Shown: positions 5,811 to 7,859 of the stretch, piece after piece
How positions within the stretch are numbered: the first letter of the stretch is position 1
Layout: the number at the start of each line of letters is the position of its first letter
NCBI GenBank assembly: GCA_964579675.1
Contig: CAZOIA010000233.1
Location: forward strand, 1-7,859
DNA length: 7,859 bases
Direction: 5' to 3'
Source of the DNA: CAZOIA01 sp964579675
GTDB lineage: Bacteria; Planctomycetota; Phycisphaerae; UBA1845; PWPN01
Notes under the pieces: generated by a model
Seen by the model: the letters and a program-made list of their open reading frames with translations, nothing else
Told to the model about the DNA's origin: nothing
The model's database searches: none
Program-made: the position numbers and the translations under genes

Positions 5811-6408
5811 CGCGCTCATGCCGTCGGGCCATCCTGCCAGGCGCGTTGTTCAGCCTCTTGCCGATTCGCACCGCCGACTTGTACCTGCGCTGACACTGCC
5901 GCACGGATGAACACATACCGGCTCGAGTGCCTTCTACGCACTTTTGCAGTGCATATTGTACCGCTCCTCCGTTTAAGCGCCAAGGGCAATCCCGCCATTT
6001 GCGCAAGATATGTCGCCCTCTCGGGTGAAGCTGGCACAACAAATTATTAGTGCATCTTCCCTGAAGGGCAGCATTCGTCCCGTAGGACGTGATCCGGTTG
6101 AAGCCACACAGTTTACCATTCGTAACAGGGCCTGCCGCAGGGGCTGCGAGAGATTCGTAACCTTCGGCAGTAGCTACTGTTGCGAAAAGCATTACGCATA
6201 CTGACGACCAAACGGCTGTGCCACCGACCTCTCGCCCCTGGCACCAGCGTGGGCCGGGCCCACCTCGACACACGCCCGGTCATCAGCTCCGAAGACCCGG
6301 CCCTATGAGGCAAGGTTTCTCCTGGCGAGACGCCGGAGTCAGCGGGATCGGCGACCAGCGCGGGCCCCGGATCACAAGCGCGATCCGAAGTCCCGTGAGA
6401 ACGAACCT

Positions 6409-7859
6409 TCATCCTCCTGCCGCCTTGGCGTCAAGGTACCTGTTGTACATCCTGCTCAGAACGTTCAAACCGTAGTAGTTCAGGAAACCCTGGGGCCATC
6501 CGGTCTCCTCGACGTACTTGAGGAACTGCTTGGCTTTGTGCCTGGAGAAGAGACCCGATACTGCCAGGGCAATCGGAAACCGGGCTTCCTTGCTGTCGTA
6601 ACGCCCGAGGCCGAAGGTCTCATTGTGAGAAAGCGAGAAGAATGCCTCAGCAAGGATGCGCGGCGGTCGTTGCGTGAGGTTCGACAGCAACGCTAGGGCA
6701 TGAGGTCTGAGCTCCCGAGCGGTTATCGCGTGGCGCTTCACCCAATCGGATATGACCGGAGCCGAGGCCAGGACACCAGCCTGGAAATGGCAGCCATATC
6801 TCTCGTAGACGTAGTTCTCGGCCGCATCGATCTGTCTTTCAGCCTTGATACGCCCATCCTGCTCCACGTAACGCAATACGCTCCCGGCCGGCGAGTTGGC
6901 CAGCATCTCGAGCGGAGCGACATACTTGATCAGGTTGCCGACAACCGGACCATCCACGTTCTCATCCGGCCCGAGGGCCTGCTTCATCGCATTCGGAGGC
7001 TGCTCGTTCGGAGACTTGACCAGGCCCAGATAGCATCCGTGGATCTCTGTGTCGCCAAGCAAATACGCCAGGTCGTCTTGAATCGTGCCGCGCCATCCAA
7101 TGTCGGCAATGACCAGCTTGCCCAGGCCCGGATGGATACCCCTGGAAGCCAAGTAGCCCAGTATCGCGTCCCTCTTGTGATTCCGAGCTGCTGAAACGCG
7201 CGAGATGAACTCGTCGTCGTCAAGCAGCGCGATTATCCTTTGGTCAAGCCACGGGTATTGGATCTCCTCGGCCAGGGGAATGCCGTGCTTCTTCAGGACC
7301 TCGGCAAACGGTTCCGGGGCCAGATCGAGCGTGTGGAGAAGCGCCCGCATGGACTGCGTCGAATACAGGTTCCAGACTCTCATCAACTCCCTGGTCGAGA
7401 TCTCACCCATGGAGGCCAGGAAGCAGGAGAGCCTGCTGATCTCGAGGACCTCAGATTCGGGGACGGCCATCCCGAGCGGCGAACACGAGCGAACCGTTTC
7501 ATGGATTCTCTGAAAGAACTCCCCCTCGCGGGTGAAGTAGTAGATCGTGTCAACCCCGGCTTTGAGGCCCTCCTCGATGGCCAGAAGCACGTATCCGTAG
7601 AAGAGGATGGAGAATCTCCGGCCCAGTCGAAAAAGCCTTTTCTCCTTTCGCCCGAGACCGGCCGGAGCCGGACACTCCCTGACCAGCTCACGCTGCAGCG
7701 CCTGGATGTAGGGGCCAATCGTCTCCCCGCGGCGAGCAAAACACGCGTTCTTGAGCCGGTTCTTCCTTTCCTCCTTCAGATGGCGGAAACGCGTTGACCG
7801 CATACCCATCCGGGCCGGCACCGTTACGTCCGACCACTTGTTGTCTCCGACATGGGAAT
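6409..7859 (-). CDS. HAD-superfamily hydrolase of COG5610 type, N-terminus outside window
   Basis: The frame is open to the window edge. The 12 residues before the GTG at 7821 include HVGDNKWSDV, which is motif IV of HAD phosphatases (GDNxxSD, Mg-binding acidic residues). Hence the real start and the nucleophile motif DxD lie beyond 7859, and 482 residues are visible here. After the HAD end comes a basic linker (near residues 18-45). A second domain follows, with a hydrophobic stretch at about 82-98 and YYFTREGEFF at 106-115, the 'F-x-S/T-R-E/D-G' element typical of COG5610 proteins. Family members occur in polysaccharide and cell-envelope biosynthesis clusters, sometimes fused to glycosyltransferases; their reaction is not settled. 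The C-terminus ends KAAGG at TGA 6411-6409. No gene follows within 900 bases. Assignment to HAD is secure from motif IV; the COG5610 label rests on the second domain. Confidence 0.82.
   Translation of the reverse strand, partial: SHVGDNKWSDVTVPARMGMRSTRFRHLKEERKNRLKNACFARRGETIGPYIQALQRELVRECPAPAGLGRKEKRLFRLGRRFSILFYGYVLLAIEEGLKAGVDTIYYFTREGEFFQRIHETVRSCSPLGMAVPESEVLEISRLSCFLASMGEISTRELMRVWNLYSTQSMRALLHTLDLAPEPFAEVLKKHGIPLAEEIQYPWLDQRIIALLDDDEFISRVSAARNHKRDAILGYLASRGIHPGLGKLVIADIGWRGTIQDDLAYLLGDTEIHGCYLGLVKSPNEQPPNAMKQALGPDENVDGPVVGNLIKYVAPLEMLANSPAGSVLRYVEQDGRIKAERQIDAAENYVYERYGCHFQAGVLASAPVISDWVKRHAITARELRPHALALLSNLTQRPPRILAEAFFSLSHNETFGLGRYDSKEARFPIALAVSGLFSRHKAKQFLKYVEETGWPQGFLNYYGLNVLSRMYNRYLDAKAAGG

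Larger units (their letters stand above)
5502..6408. other. Long gap without a convincing gene
   Basis: About 900 bases separate the COG5610 gene from the PEP-CTERM gene starting at 5501. Open frames here (for example minus 6273-5665 and 6412-6113, plus 6010-6204) have no ribosome binding site at a usable distance, no third-position GC bias and Arg/Cys-rich products without domains. One fragment of the minus 6273-5665 frame (about 6228-6130) reads like a signal peptide followed by AAPAAGPVTNG, so a decayed secreted-protein gene is possible. A 6-bp hairpin, CGGATC with GATCCG (6368-6373 / 6382-6387), follows the COG5610 stop but has no U-tract. The promoter of the two-gene unit should lie here; no clear boxes are visible. 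I see no tRNA or CRISPR. Confidence 0.55.

Noticed and set aside
5780..5812. GTTCAAATC, resembling a tRNA T-loop
   Set aside because: The flanking bases do not form a T-stem and no anticodon or acceptor arm is present; the stretch is better described by the two palindromes.
5665..6273. 202-residue minus-strand frame with a GTG start
   Set aside because: No ribosome binding site, no codon-position bias, no recognisable domain after the short hydrophobic segment. Kept only as a possible gene remnant.
6113..6412. 99-residue minus-strand frame whose ATG overlaps the stop of the COG5610 gene (ATGA)
   Set aside because: The overlap suggests coupling, but the GGAGG touches the ATG with no spacing and the product is Arg-rich without any domain or signal.

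Overview
The window looks like a GC-rich chromosomal segment from a Planctomycetota-type bacterium. The grounds are three PEP-CTERM surface proteins, a TIGR03790-family protein with a C-terminal dockerin-like EF-hand pair, and a COG5610-type HAD protein. These are established features of large-genome planctomycetes and relatives. No rRNA or marker gene is present, so the lineage is inferred from protein style only. Every gene I can support is on the minus strand, so transcription runs from high to low coordinates.

In the order of transcription: 7859-6409 is the C-terminal part of a HAD-superfamily COG5610 protein whose N-terminus lies outside the window. Next comes a gap of about 900 bases (6408-5502) with no convincing gene but with a pair of abutting palindromes. 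Then a two-gene unit: a PEP-CTERM protein (5501-4854, GTG start, canonical AGGAGG) and, 17 bases on, a secreted TIGR03790-family protein with a dockerin-like tail (4836-2770). A hairpin plus ten-U tract at 2555-2523 probably ends that unit. Two further PEP-CTERM genes follow (2368-1583 and 1455-769). The first ends in a weaker terminator-like hairpin and the second in a textbook intrinsic terminator (723-687). Last is the N-terminal half of a TauE/SafE-family membrane transporter (530 to the window edge).

Functionally the core is a cell-surface module. The three PEP-CTERM proteins carry Sec signal peptides and the PEP / hydrophobic helix / arginine tail recognised by an exosortase, which is not in this window. 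The TIGR03790 protein is secreted but lacks that tail and carries a dockerin-like domain instead. Its co-transcribed PEP-CTERM neighbour has a beta-rich body whose pattern loosely recalls cohesin-fold domains. A cohesin/dockerin-like pairing of the two products is the most interesting hypothesis here, and it is inference. The COG5610 protein fits an envelope-polysaccharide setting. The TauE/SafE gene sits beyond a strong terminator and appears unrelated.
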